Shown: piece by piece, positions 9,259-18,855 of the stretch
Numbering within the stretch: the stretch's first letter is position 1
How the letters are laid out: each line of letters opens with the position of its first letter
From: CAYPEK01 sp964409645
Lineage (GTDB): Bacteria; UBP15; UBA6099
Direction of reading: 5' to 3'
Assembly (NCBI GenBank): GCA_964409645.1
Contig: CAYPEK010000005.1
Coordinates: 1-64,000, forward strand
DNA length: 64,000 nucleotides
The notes under the pieces: generated by a model
What the model was told of the DNA's origin: nothing
Seen by the model: only the letters and a program-made list of their open reading frames with translations
The model's database searches: none
Made by a program: the position numbers and the translations under genes

Positions 9259-11865
9259 ATGGAGCAAGTTTTGGAAAAAATCAAAGTCACGTCAGGCCTG
9301 TACTGGGTCGAAATCCCGGAAGTCAACCTGAGCATAATGTGCGGAAGCCCCGCGGATTCGGTCAAACACCTGATGAAACGCGGGCTTATTCAGCAAAAAG
9401 AAAGAAACGGAACTAAATTCGAGACAGGTCCGAACGCAATTCTGCTCTCCGACGTCTCGGTTCAGAACGGAAATTTTTCAAACCTCGCTGAGTTCCCGGT
9501 GCTTCAGATGTTCTACCGACAGGGAATGCTCATCCCTAACCACCCGAACAACACAGGAACGAAACCGATGCTGATCGGCATCTCGGAACAGGTCAAGGCG
9601 CAGAGCCTCTACATCTACCGGGGCAACTACGGTCTCGTCTCAGAGGAAGAGATAATGAAGGCCGGGATTCCCGCGGAGCAGGCGCATGAAATGATGCGGC
9701 TCAAACGTAAGTTCGCGTTCGATAACATCATGGACACGAAAGACCTGCTCGATTTGCGGATCGTGGACAAGGAAGCTGTCGAGCTGAAGGACGGCGTGTA
9801 CATCCACCGCAAGAGCTTCAATGTTTATGAATTCATGTATAACGGGAAGTCGGTTACAGTGGACCTTAACCTCGCTCTGAATGAGGAATACGAACCGCCT
9901 TACCACCTCGGCTTCCACCGCATCAAGCGCGAATATTTCTCGGTTATAAACACCGGCGAGGGCGACGGGTGGGACGTCAACCGGCCGTGCATGGCGAGCA
10001 TCATAATATTTCAGGGCAAAATCTACCTGATAGACGCCGGCCCGAACATGCTCAACAGCCTCACCGCGCTCGGCATCAGCGTCAACGAGATCGAGGGCAT
10101 TTTCCACACTCACGCGCACGACGACCACTTCGCCGGCCTCACAACTCTCATCCGCTCGGACCACCTTATTAAATACTACGCCACGCCCCTCGTGCTTGCG
10201 TCCGTCGTTAAAAAGCTGTCCGCGCTGCTCGGCATGGACGAGGAGCGTTTCAGCAAATATTTCGACGTTCACACGCTCGAATTCGATAAATGGAACGACA
10301 TCGAAGGCCTTGAAGTGATGCCGGTTTTCTCGCCGCATCCGGTCGAGACGAGCATCATGATGTTCCGCGCTCTCGGCTACGAAGGCCACAAAACTTACGC
10401 GCACTGGGCGGACATCGCCGCGTTCGACGTTCTGGACAAAATGGTCACGGACGATCCGGCGAAGAGCGGCATCACAAAAGAGTTCCGCGACAAAATCGAG
10501 GGAATATATCTGACACCCGCCACGCTGAAAAAAATCGACATCGGCGGAGGCATGATTCACGGGCGTGCCGATGATTTCACCGGCGACAAATCCGAAAGGA
10601 TATTTCTCAGCCACACCGCTCTGCCGCTAACAGACGAACAGAAGGAAATAGGCTCCAATGCCGAGTTCGGGATGCAGGATATCCTCATTCCGGCGCATCA
10701 CGACTTCACCCGGCGGACGGCGTTCAAAAATCTGCGTTCCTATTTCCCCGACACGCCGGAAACCGAACTCGAAATGCTGATGAACTGCCCGATCGTCCCG
10801 TTCAACCCCGGCGCGATCGTGATTAAAAAAGGTGTCGTCAACAAAGACATCTACCTCGTCATCACGGGCGTGCTCGAATTCATCGACTCCGAACGCAATA
10901 TTAAAAACAGAATGTCCGCGGGCACTCTGGCGGGAGAACTCTCCGCCCTTCTCAACGAGCCGTCGCGGGGCACCTACCGCGCAGCAAGCTACGTTCAGGC
11001 ATACCGCATACCCGCCGAACTCTACCTCGATTTCGTCAAGAGCAACTACCTCTACGAAGACATATTCCGCGTTCACGGCATCCGTTACTTCCTCCGGAGC
11101 ACGTGGCTGTTCGGCGATATGGTTTCATACCCGATTCAGAACCGGGTCGCTCAGCGGATCGAAACTATCACCTGTCCGGCGGGCAACATGCTCGTTCCGT
11201 CGGACGGAAGCAACCTCTACATGCTCGCGGACGGCGAGATGGAACTCTGCGCGGAAAACAAGCTCATCGAGCAGTTGACACCCGGCGAATTCACATGTGA
11301 GGAATCGGTGCTGTTCGGCATTCCGTCTCTCTTCAGCGCGCGCGCCGTCAAGGACTCCACGCTGCACGTCGTCCCCGGATCGCTCCTGACGGATATTCCC
11401 ACCATCCTATGGAAGCTCCTCGAAACTTTCGACAAACGGATGCGGATGCTCAACACTCAGTTCGACTTCGAATGGCGCGGCGAGTACTCGATCGGCGTAG
11501 AACGGTTCGACACGCAGCATAAGGAATTGTTCGAGCTAATCAACGACCTCTGCAACTCCATTGTGTCGAAATCAGAAAGATTGAAAATGGGCGAGAAATT
11601 CGAACAACTTCTCGACAAAACGAAAGAGCATTTCAAAGACGAGGAAAGTTTTCTGTCGAATAATAAGTATGATGAAATCACCGTGCAGAAAACCGAGCAC
11701 GGGAAGCTGCTCGAAGACCTTGCGGGGTTCAGACAGAAGATCGAACACTGCAACGCCGAAGACCAGATGGAATGCATCATTTTCCTCAAGAACTGGATGA
11801 TCACGCACACGCTCGTCCACGACAAACGATACGGACAATTCATGAATGAGAAAGGTATCCGCTGA
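9259..11865 (+). CDS. Metallo-beta-lactamase / cyclic-nucleotide-domain / hemerythrin fusion
   Basis: The 868-residue cytoplasmic protein has an N-terminal region of about 200 residues that I cannot assign. A metallo-beta-lactamase fold follows, with HAHDDH at about 284-289 (the HxHxDH metal site). Two cyclic-nucleotide-binding-like beta barrels come next (about 515-625 and 630-730; the second includes LTPGEFTCEESVLFG). The C-terminus is a bacteriohemerythrin domain (735-868). Hemerythrin iron ligands visible are H754, H791, E795, H814, H850 and D855; the expected seventh ligand is Gln810 (VQKTEH). Hemerythrins bind oxygen at a di-iron site, and MBL di-iron folds occur in O2/NO reductases, so an oxygen or NO sensor/effector is likely. 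The start has a poor Shine-Dalgarno. Domain calls are strong; the biological role is inference. Confidence 0.85.
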   Translation: MEQVLEKIKVTSGLYWVEIPEVNLSIMCGSPADSVKHLMKRGLIQQKERNGTKFETGPNAILLSDVSVQNGNFSNLAEFPVLQMFYRQGMLIPNHPNNTGTKPMLIGISEQVKAQSLYIYRGNYGLVSEEEIMKAGIPAEQAHEMMRLKRKFAFDNIMDTKDLLDLRIVDKEAVELKDGVYIHRKSFNVYEFMYNGKSVTVDLNLALNEEYEPPYHLGFHRIKREYFSVINTGEGDGWDVNRPCMASIIIFQGKIYLIDAGPNMLNSLTALGISVNEIEGIFHTHAHDDHFAGLTTLIRSDHLIKYYATPLVLASVVKKLSALLGMDEERFSKYFDVHTLEFDKWNDIEGLEVMPVFSPHPVETSIMMFRALGYEGHKTYAHWADIAAFDVLDKMVTDDPAKSGITKEFRDKIEGIYLTPATLKKIDIGGGMIHGRADDFTGDKSERIFLSHTALPLTDEQKEIGSNAEFGMQDILIPAHHDFTRRTAFKNLRSYFPDTPETELEMLMNCPIVPFNPGAIVIKKGVVNKDIYLVITGVLEFIDSERNIKNRMSAGTLAGELSALLNEPSRGTYRAASYVQAYRIPAELYLDFVKSNYLYEDIFRVHGIRYFLRSTWLFGDMVSYPIQNRVAQRIETITCPAGNMLVPSDGSNLYMLADGEMELCAENKLIEQLTPGEFTCEESVLFGIPSLFSARAVKDSTLHVVPGSLLTDIPTILWKLLETFDKRMRMLNTQFDFEWRGEYSIGVERFDTQHKELFELINDLCNSIVSKSERLKMGEKFEQLLDKTKEHFKDEESFLSNNKYDEITVQKTEHGKLLEDLAGFRQKIEHCNAEDQMECIIFLKNWMITHTLVHDKRYGQFMNEKGIR

Positions 11866-11924
11866 ATCGGACCCGGCGGACACAACGCTTCTCCGTCCTG
11901 ACCAGCGACACGAGCAATCTCAAA

Positions 11925-13757
11925 ATGAGACCCGGCGCTAAAGCAGAAATCGAAAGAGAAAAGAAGAACTCCGAATATGCGTTTTATGCCGTCATGCTCT
12001 TCTTAGCCTTTCTTTTCATGCTCGCCACACAGTTGAGAAACGACTTCACGAATCCGGACGGAATCGGGTATTACGCGCATCTGCGCTCGGCCGCGCTCGA
12101 CCGCGACCTGTTTTATCTCAACGAATTCGACCGGCTCAAACTCGCGCCGTACTTTTACGACCCTTCGCCGACCGGCTACGTTCAGAATCAGTGGCCGATC
12201 GGCAATGCCGTTCTTTGGTCGCCGTTTTTCCTCGCCGCGCAGGCGCTCGAAAAAGCGGCCTCCGCATTCGGTGCTAATGTGCCGACCGGCGGATACTCGC
12301 CTTTCGACGCTCTCGCTATAGTCTTCGCTACCGCGTTCTACGGCTTCCTTGCACTTTGGTTCTGCATGAAAACCGCGCGGCGGTTCGATTATCCGTCTTG
12401 GGCCGCCTTCGCGGCCGCGATTTTTATATGGGTCGGGACGCCGCTCTTCTACTACCAGTTTTATGAATCCGCGATGGCGCATGCCACGTCCGCATTCGCG
12501 GCATCCCTGCTCGTATTCCTGTGGCAGCGCGACAAATATTCACGCGGAACGGTCGATTGGCTGCTTCTCGGCGCAGCCGCCGGACTCGCCGCACTCGTCA
12601 GAACGGAACTCGCGATTCTCGCGATTCTCCCGGCGTCCGATCTGCTACGCCGCGACCCGGACCTGACTCCGGGAAACCGCATAGTACACGCGGCTGCTTT
12701 CGGCGCAGCCGCTTTAATTGTCTTTTTACCGCAACTTATTGTCTGGAAGATTATCAACGGCGGCTTTTTAGCGTCTTATCAAGGCGCGGCGAATTTTATT
12801 TGGTCGAATCCGCACCCGCTTGAAACCCTATTCTCGGACTATCACGGACTTTTCGTATGGGCGCCGGTTGTCGCACTTGCAGTCCTCGGCTGGCTGCTCT
12901 CGGCACGCGACGATGCGCTCGGAACCGTAACGACTTTCATCGTCTTCTCCGTATTCACTTTCGCCGTGAGTTGCCTGATATGGTGGTGGGGAAGCGGCGC
13001 GTTCGGCGCGCGGTTCTTCGTCGGGCTGACCCCACTGTTTTTTATCGGCCTCACGGCGTTCCTTTCCAAATGGAAGCACCCGGGTATCCCAGCGGCGATC
13101 GCTGCCGTCTGCGCTGTATGGACGTTCCTGCTCATGCTTCAAGCGATGTCTGGAAAGATTTTTCTCGTTAAATATTACCCTCTCAAGCAGCTCGCGGCAA
13201 ACAGCATGTCGATTATATCCACGCCGTCGCCTGCGCTGAAAATGTTTTTCACGCCTAAGATCACCGGACTTCAACTCGCGCCGGTAATTGCGGGCGTTGT
13301 CTTCGCCGCGTCGCTCCTGTTCATTCTTGTTGTTACATTTGCGAGACGAATCACATCCGCAACCACTGCCGCCGTCACACTTCCGCTCGCGGTGCTTCTG
13401 TCGGCCTTCGTCGTGTTCTGCGGCGCAAACGGCAAAACGGCGGTCGAAGCAGGCGCGCCGCAAATGTCGCGCATCGCCGCGCATCCTCTCGAAGAGCTTT
13501 ATGAAACCTTCCCTCTGCAATATGCGGACTACTACCTTAAAAAGAATAATCCTGAAAAAGCGCTTCGAGAACTAAAGCGGCTCGAACATCTCGTGCCGGA
13601 CAATCAGGCGGTGCCCGTATCCGAAGCGGGCGTGTTGTTATCTATCGGCAACAAAGCGGACGCCGCGAAAGCACTCGCTCGCGCGACGCCCGCAAAATTC
13701 CGCCACCCTCTGACAGCGCATACCTACTCGGCGATAAGTAATGCTCTTCAAAAATAA
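11925..13757 (+). CDS. Polytopic membrane protein, GT-C glycosyltransferase-like
   Basis: The 610-residue protein has about ten to twelve predicted membrane segments, beginning with AFYAVMLFLAFLFMLATQL. The first periplasmic loop contains the acidic DGIGYYAHLRSAALD, in the place where GT-C enzymes (PMT/ArnT type, using polyprenyl-phosphate sugars) keep a catalytic Asp. The last 90 residues leave the membrane and read like TPR-type helices (YADYYLKKNNPEKALREL). It begins 59 bases after the hemerythrin fusion on the same strand. Likely role: transfer of a sugar to a protein or lipid at the outer face of the inner membrane. Classification is by topology and the loop motif; a specific family was not recognised. 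Confidence 0.6.
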   Translation: MRPGAKAEIEREKKNSEYAFYAVMLFLAFLFMLATQLRNDFTNPDGIGYYAHLRSAALDRDLFYLNEFDRLKLAPYFYDPSPTGYVQNQWPIGNAVLWSPFFLAAQALEKAASAFGANVPTGGYSPFDALAIVFATAFYGFLALWFCMKTARRFDYPSWAAFAAAIFIWVGTPLFYYQFYESAMAHATSAFAASLLVFLWQRDKYSRGTVDWLLLGAAAGLAALVRTELAILAILPASDLLRRDPDLTPGNRIVHAAAFGAAALIVFLPQLIVWKIINGGFLASYQGAANFIWSNPHPLETLFSDYHGLFVWAPVVALAVLGWLLSARDDALGTVTTFIVFSVFTFAVSCLIWWWGSGAFGARFFVGLTPLFFIGLTAFLSKWKHPGIPAAIAAVCAVWTFLLMLQAMSGKIFLVKYYPLKQLAANSMSIISTPSPALKMFFTPKITGLQLAPVIAGVVFAASLLFILVVTFARRITSATTAAVTLPLAVLLSAFVVFCGANGKTAVEAGAPQMSRIAAHPLEELYETFPLQYADYYLKKNNPEKALRELKRLEHLVPDNQAVPVSEAGVLLSIGNKADAAKALARATPAKFRHPLTAHTYSAISNALQK

Positions 13758-13857
13758 TCCATTTTTTTGCATTTTGTTTTACTGTCCGTCGCGCATGATT
13801 TAGAATGTTGTGGCTCGCCTATGTACGCGGTGGGCAAACGAACGGCGAGGTATGATA

Positions 13858-15222
13858 ATGAGCGGAAAATCAGGCGAACAAAACAAAGCGCTACTCGATG
13901 CGGCGGATAAACTGAGCAAGGCCGTCAGATTCAAGACGATTTCGTATAACGATATCAACCAATTCGATGCTGCCGCATTCAATGGTCTCCACTCGTTCCT
14001 CGACGAATCGTACCCTCTAGTCCGCGAAAGAATGAAGAAGGAAATTGTCGGCGAGTACAGTCTGCTCTACAAGCTCGAAGGCACGGACCCGGGCGCGAAG
14101 CCGATTGTTTTCTGCGCGCACATCGACGTTGTTCCGGTGGACGAGTTGACAGCCGGCGACTGGACGCATCCGCCGTTCGAGGGCCGCATCGCGGACGGTT
14201 TCGTATGGGGCCGCGGCACGATGGACTGCAAGCATCAGGTTATCGCGCTGATGGAAGCGCTCGAAACTCTGCTGTCGGAAGGGTTTACTTCGCGGCGCAC
14301 GATATACTTCGCGTTCGGACAGGACGAGGAGATGAGCGGCTGGACAGGCGCGAGCAAAATCGCTGCGCTCCTGAAATCACGCGGCGTGAATGCGGAATAC
14401 GTCATGGACGAGGGCGGCACGCTGATCGACGGCGAGGCGCTCAACATGAAGAAACCCGTAGCGATGATCGGCATAACTGAAAAAGGCTATCTGTCGGTTG
14501 AACTGAAAGCAGTGGCGGAAGGCGGACATTCGTCGATGCCGCCCCAGCACACGACTATCGGCACAATCGCGCGGGCCATACAGAAGATCGAGAGCAACCC
14601 GTTCCCGGCAAAGACCGAGACTACAACCCGGTTGATGTTCAAGTTCCTCGGACCGGACCTCCCGTTGCCGATGCGCATCCTCGCGGCAGCGCCGGAGATC
14701 GCGGGCATGGCGGTCGGGCTCGGACTTCTGAAGGACAAAGCGCTTAACGCAATGTTCCGCACGACGGCCGCGGCGACGATTGTCACCGGCGGCACTAAAG
14801 ACAATATACTCCCGCAGGAGACGAAGGCAATCGTCAACCTGCGCCTGCTGCCGGGCGACACAATCGACTACGCGGTGAAACGCCTGAAAAAAGTCATTAA
14901 CGATCCCTCGGTGACGGTGACCGTGATCGACAGGCCGGACGAGGCGTCGAAAACTTCCGATATCAAATCGACGGGTTTCAAGATTCTGATGAAGACGATG
15001 AAGGAAGTGATGCCGGAAGCAGCGCCCGCGCCGTTCCTCATGCTCGGAATGACGGACGCGCGCCATTATACGGTCATCTCGGACAGCGTTTATCGCTTCT
15101 GCCCGCTGTACGTCGGCAACGACGACCGCGACCGCGTCCACGGCACCAACGAGCGCATCGAAATCGGTAACTTCGGGCGAATCATAAGTTTTTACAAGCA
15201 GATGATGTTGAATTCGCAGTGA
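13858..15222 (+). CDS. M20-family metallopeptidase (carboxypeptidase S / PM20D1-like)
   Basis: I start at the ATG at 13858 since GAGG at 13847-13850 is seven bases upstream; an earlier ATG at 13852 is too close. The 454-residue protein carries the complete M20 metal site: FCAHIDVVPVD (H88, D90), GRGTMDCKHQ (D123), FAFGQDEEMSG (E157 base, E158) and the late GMTDARHY histidine. The dimerisation/lid insert starts near GHSSMPPQHT. These di-zinc enzymes hydrolyse C-terminal or N-acyl peptide bonds, usually in the cytoplasm; no signal peptide is present. Closest in style to the carboxypeptidase S/PM20D1 branch. It converges on the BNR_4 gene with 15 bases between stops. Confidence 0.9.
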   Translation: MSGKSGEQNKALLDAADKLSKAVRFKTISYNDINQFDAAAFNGLHSFLDESYPLVRERMKKEIVGEYSLLYKLEGTDPGAKPIVFCAHIDVVPVDELTAGDWTHPPFEGRIADGFVWGRGTMDCKHQVIALMEALETLLSEGFTSRRTIYFAFGQDEEMSGWTGASKIAALLKSRGVNAEYVMDEGGTLIDGEALNMKKPVAMIGITEKGYLSVELKAVAEGGHSSMPPQHTTIGTIARAIQKIESNPFPAKTETTTRLMFKFLGPDLPLPMRILAAAPEIAGMAVGLGLLKDKALNAMFRTTAAATIVTGGTKDNILPQETKAIVNLRLLPGDTIDYAVKRLKKVINDPSVTVTVIDRPDEASKTSDIKSTGFKILMKTMKEVMPEAAPAPFLMLGMTDARHYTVISDSVYRFCPLYVGNDDRDRVHGTNERIEIGNFGRIISFYKQMMLNSQ

Positions 15223-15237
15223 TCGCGGCCGCTGCCG

Positions 15238-16575
15238 TCACGGCGCGGGAAATTTCACGACCATCTCAAAATCATAATCGGTGAATGTTTTCATTTTGCC
15301 GCGCAGCCATATCAGCGCGGAGCCGTCCGGCCCGCCTTTCGGCACATTCGGCCTGATCTGGTCCTCGTTCGAGTCGGACGTTACCGGCGTGAATTTCCAT
15401 GTCGCGCCCCCGTCCTCCGTCACTCCTTTAAATAACTCATAGTGGTTCAGGCCGTCCGCGCGGCTCTTCATTTTCTTTCCGCTCACCGGATCGACATTCG
15501 TCGAAAAATATACCGTGTCAGGCGATGCCGGATTCAGACAGACGAGCCCCGTATAATCGTCCTCGCCCGAGTATAATTTCGACCCGGCATACGCGATCCC
15601 GTGATCGTGCCAGTCCTTCCCATCAAACCATGCGTAACGGTAGCGATGGTCCTTCCCGCCCATTCCGGGCAACAGTCCCGCTCCGTCTTTCTGTACCGAA
15701 TAAACGACATATATCCGCCCGTCCGACGCAAGTTCGACGTCCGACGGCCATGCCACATTATTCGCATCGCCTTTAAAAATGCGCGTCAGGTCCTTGTGCT
15801 CCGCCGGTTTCATTCCGAGAGCGCCCGCCTCAGCGCCGTATGAATTGTAAATGCGCCCGCCTCGCAGGTAGCCGTGGTAAAGACTGTTGTCGAAGTCGCG
15901 CGGGTGCTGCTCCGTGCAGACAAAATGAACTGTGTCTGAGTTGTCGGACGCGTAGCGCACGTACGGGCGCCCGGGGCCGCCGACAATCCGTCCGGCGTAC
16001 TTCCACGTCGCGCCGCCGTCGCCGGATACAAGCGCGCCCGGATCGAAATCCTCTCCCCGGAAAAAGTCGTAAATGCGGCCGCTCTCCTTTTCAAGCCTGA
16101 AAAGGTTGGAATATGTTACGTTGTGGTCGCCCGGCTTGAAATCGTATGTTTTCTCAGGTTGCCAATCCGTGATATCGCCGGGATTGGTCGTTATGCGGTA
16201 ACGGATCGACAGGTCTTTGTTATGCTTCGAATAAAACGCAAGTATGCGGCCGTCCGGCATTTCGAGAAGCGCGGGCGCGTCGTGATCGTCGAGTTCGAGG
16301 TTTTGACGCAGGACGAACCGTTCCGTGCGGCCGGTCGCGGGGTCCATCGAGCTGACCTCGATGTTACCGCGCCGCGACGCGTTCGCCTTTCCGGCCGCGA
16401 CGCTCCCGACGATCAGTTTACCGTTCGCGAAAATCGCCCTCTCGTCCTGAAACCAGCACCAGCCCGCGTCATCGTTAATCACTTTCACCCCGTCGTCGGA
16501 GCAAAGAAGAACCGTCGCGAGCGGCAGAGCGGCAATGGCAATAATAATTAATATTTTGAAGCTTTTATTCAGCAT
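15238..16575 (-). CDS. Secreted BNR_4-family beta-propeller, possible polysaccharide lyase
   Basis: The 445-residue protein starts with a signal peptide (MLNKSFKILIIIAIAALP). The mature part opens with DDAGWCWFQDERAIF, the hallmark of the BNR_4 (BNR repeat-containing) family, and continues as a seven-bladed-propeller-type sequence with repeated SDGRIYVVY and GGATWKFTP motifs. Family knowledge: ulvan lyases of PL24/PL25 share this fold and use two histidines about 20 residues apart; here H98 (LDDHDAPAL) and H118 (FYSKHNKD) have that spacing. It is 11 bases downstream of a GH105 gene on the same strand, which processes the unsaturated ends that lyases create. A lyase on a uronic-acid polysaccharide is my inference; a non-catalytic glycan-binding role is the alternative. 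Confidence 0.75.
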   Translation of the reverse strand: MLNKSFKILIIIAIAALPLATVLLCSDDGVKVINDDAGWCWFQDERAIFANGKLIVGSVAAGKANASRRGNIEVSSMDPATGRTERFVLRQNLELDDHDAPALLEMPDGRILAFYSKHNKDLSIRYRITTNPGDITDWQPEKTYDFKPGDHNVTYSNLFRLEKESGRIYDFFRGEDFDPGALVSGDGGATWKYAGRIVGGPGRPYVRYASDNSDTVHFVCTEQHPRDFDNSLYHGYLRGGRIYNSYGAEAGALGMKPAEHKDLTRIFKGDANNVAWPSDVELASDGRIYVVYSVQKDGAGLLPGMGGKDHRYRYAWFDGKDWHDHGIAYAGSKLYSGEDDYTGLVCLNPASPDTVYFSTNVDPVSGKKMKSRADGLNHYELFKGVTEDGGATWKFTPVTSDSNEDQIRPNVPKGGPDGSALIWLRGKMKTFTDYDFEMVVKFPAP

Positions 16576-16586
16576 GACATTTCCAT

Positions 16587-17678
16587 TTATTTGCCGTTCA
16601 GCATTTCAAGCCGCTCGCCGAGCGCCATAATCGTCGAGCCCGTTCCCCACGTGTATTCGCCCGTCGGGATTTTCATGTAGTTCGCAAAATCGCCGGGGCC
16701 GGTGCCGGCCGATACGCCGGTTACCATGCCGTCGGGCTGGATGAACGGGCCTATTGCGTTGAGAGCATTCACCGCACTCGGCAGCATCGACTCCGGCAGC
16801 CAACCACGCCGCACACCGCGCTCGATAGCAAACGCGTACATCGCGCTCGCCGAAACTTCGAGATACGAATCCGGCCTGTCGAGAACTGTGTGCCAGAGGC
16901 CGCCCGCATCCTGAAGCGCGATTATCGCGGTGAGCCGCCTGTTGAGCAGGTCGATGAGTTCCTTCCTGCGCGGATGGTCCGCCGGGAGCACTTCGAGAAC
17001 CTCCGCCGTCGCCATCACGACCCACCCGTTGCCGCGCGCCCAGAAATGCGGCGAGTGCCCCTTCTCCGGGTCCCACATGTGATACGAGAGGTGCGTCGCC
17101 GGGTCTTCCGTCCGGCTTATGTTCTGCAGAATCTGCGCCGCCGCCATGTCGAACTTCGAGTTGTCATTCTTCACCTTTCCGAGATTTGCGATGAACGGCG
17201 TTACCATGTACAGCGAGTCGAGCCACAACTGACCGCTCGCGCTGTGAACAACCGTCCCGTCCTCAAGCCGGTTGCTGCCTTTGTTCAGAAAATACCACGC
17301 CGTGTTCGTGCAATTCAGATATTTCTTCTTCCCCGTTTTCTCGTATGCAAGAATCGCCGAAAACGCCGATGCCACATCGTCCACCTCGACCGGCACGTAC
17401 GCTCCCGACCCGACGCAGTAGCGGTCGAGCCAGCCGAGCGTGAAATCAAAATATCGCTCGTCGCCCGTCACCTCGCTCGCGCGTATCAGCCCGCGCATCA
17501 GAAGATTCTCGCCCCAGTCCCAGTTGTATTCCTTCGCCGGTTTCGCCTCCACGATGCGGTCAGATATGCGTTCGATCGCCGCCTTCACGTCGCCGGGATC
17601 GTCGATATTCAGCGCACAAGCACGCGCACCGATTAAAAACACAATTACAATTGTTGCCGCTAATGATCTGTTATTCAT
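16587..17678 (-). CDS. GH105/GH88-type unsaturated glucuronyl/rhamnogalacturonyl hydrolase
   Basis: The 363-residue protein has a signal peptide ending at ACA and the alpha6/alpha6-barrel sequence of GH105 (YesR/YteR group). Key residues seen: VEVDDVASAF (D100/D101), GQLWLDSLYM (D154, the presumed catalytic Asp) and the family signature WARGNGW at 213-219. These enzymes hydrate the 4,5-unsaturated uronic acid left by polysaccharide lyases, releasing it from the oligosaccharide. Export suggests a periplasmic or surface role. It is the first gene of a two-gene minus-strand operon with the BNR_4 propeller. AAGGCGG upstream supports the start. The exact glycan (pectin side chain, ulvan, other) is open. 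Confidence 0.9.
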   Translation of the reverse strand: MNNRSLAATIVIVFLIGARACALNIDDPGDVKAAIERISDRIVEAKPAKEYNWDWGENLLMRGLIRASEVTGDERYFDFTLGWLDRYCVGSGAYVPVEVDDVASAFSAILAYEKTGKKKYLNCTNTAWYFLNKGSNRLEDGTVVHSASGQLWLDSLYMVTPFIANLGKVKNDNSKFDMAAAQILQNISRTEDPATHLSYHMWDPEKGHSPHFWARGNGWVVMATAEVLEVLPADHPRRKELIDLLNRRLTAIIALQDAGGLWHTVLDRPDSYLEVSASAMYAFAIERGVRRGWLPESMLPSAVNALNAIGPFIQPDGMVTGVSAGTGPGDFANYMKIPTGEYTWGTGSTIMALGERLEMLNGK

Positions 17679-17777
17679 GTATTACCGCCTTAATGTCTGT
17701 GGTATATTATTATATCAGGAACAAATTTCCTTATACGAATGTTTACTGAAAAAGTATTAACTTAAACGGTGGCATAA

Positions 17778-18734
17778 ATGGTATTCGCTGAAGCGCTAAA
17801 AACAAACTTTCTCGCAATCGCGCAAGTGTTCGTTCTGGGAATGATAGGATTCTACATCCTTAAGCTCGGTGTGCTCGGGCAGTGCTGTCTGAGGACGATA
17901 AGCAACCTCGTCGTCGAGATCGCCCTGCCCTGTTTCATTTTTACGAACACGCTCACGTATTTCCCGCTCGTGCGCGGCGAAAGCTGGTACGTTTTCCCGC
18001 TGTACACGCTGCTGATCTTCACGGTGGCCGCTTCGCTTGCGTTCGCCTACTCGAAGATCGACTCCCGCCTCGGCAAGACGCGCGAGTTCATTTCGCTCGT
18101 TACCTTTCAGAACTCCGGCTTCCTGCCGATCATTCTTATAGGAGCGCTCGCGCCGAAAGAGTTACAGGGCAAACTTTTTATTTACATATTTCTCTTCATC
18201 CTGCTGTACAACATCGTCCTTTTCACATTCGGCGAAACGATTTTCTCCGGCACACACAAAAAAATCGGCTGGAAAAACCTGCTCAACTCCGCGTCGATAG
18301 CGACCGTGGCGGCGCTTGTACTCTCGCTCGCGGGCGGCCGCCGATACATTCCGGACGCGATTTTCAAGCCGCTTAAGATGCTCGGCGACACGACGATTCC
18401 ACTCTCGATGGTGGTCATCGGAGGCATCGTCATGGTAAACTATGCGGGTAAAGCCAAGTTCCCTTACGGGTTCGTGTTCAAGGCCGGCTTTCTGAAGCTT
18501 GTCGCGCTCCCGCTCCTCGTGTTCGTTCTGTTGCTGAAACTCAATCTGCCTTCGGAGGCGCGTTTTCTGATTATGATCGAGGCGCTGATGCCCCCGGCGG
18601 CGGTGCTTCCGCTTATGGCGGACAAGTACGACGGCGACCACAACCTCGTCGGGCAGGCGCTGTTCGGCATCACGCTGATGAGTCTGATCACCGTCCCGAT
18701 TCTGATGTCGCTTTTAAATGTAACAATTGGTTGA
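17778..18734 (+). CDS. AEC-family (auxin efflux carrier) transporter
   Basis: The 318-residue protein has about ten membrane segments in the two-half arrangement of the AEC family. Recognisable segments are ISNLVVEIALPCFIFTNTL in the first half and LGDTTIPLSMVVIGGIVM in the second, plus IEALMPPAAVLPLMADKY near the end. Family members export or take up organic acids such as malate. GGTGG lies upstream of the ATG at 17778. It diverges from the GH105 gene across 99 bases. The substrate is unknown; the downstream 2-oxoacid oxidoreductase makes an organic acid plausible but a repeat element separates the two. Confidence 0.88.
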   Translation: MVFAEALKTNFLAIAQVFVLGMIGFYILKLGVLGQCCLRTISNLVVEIALPCFIFTNTLTYFPLVRGESWYVFPLYTLLIFTVAASLAFAYSKIDSRLGKTREFISLVTFQNSGFLPIILIGALAPKELQGKLFIYIFLFILLYNIVLFTFGETIFSGTHKKIGWKNLLNSASIATVAALVLSLAGGRRYIPDAIFKPLKMLGDTTIPLSMVVIGGIVMVNYAGKAKFPYGFVFKAGFLKLVALPLLVFVLLLKLNLPSEARFLIMIEALMPPAAVLPLMADKYDGDHNLVGQALFGITLMSLITVPILMSLLNVTIG

Positions 18735-18740
18735 AAGAAA

Positions 18741-18840
18741 GAACCACGGATGAACGTAGATAAACACAGATTGAACACGCGGAGCGCGATGTTTTAATGA
18801 TTCTCTGTTTATTCCCTGTGTCCTCCGTGTTGAATAAATC
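18741..18840. repeat. MITE-like intergenic repeat, copy 1
   Basis: The left arm starts GAACCACGGATGAACG and runs to AAACACAGATTG; the right arm ends TGTGTCCTCCGTGTTGAATA. The reverse complement of the right arm resembles the left arm, so the arms form imperfect terminal inverted repeats. The centre carries CGCGGAGCGCG, the same core as the hairpins in copy 2 (59470-59640). No coding potential. The right end lies just before the korA ribosome-binding site. Confidence 0.6.
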
Positions 18841-18855
18841 TCAGGGGGAGGTTTT

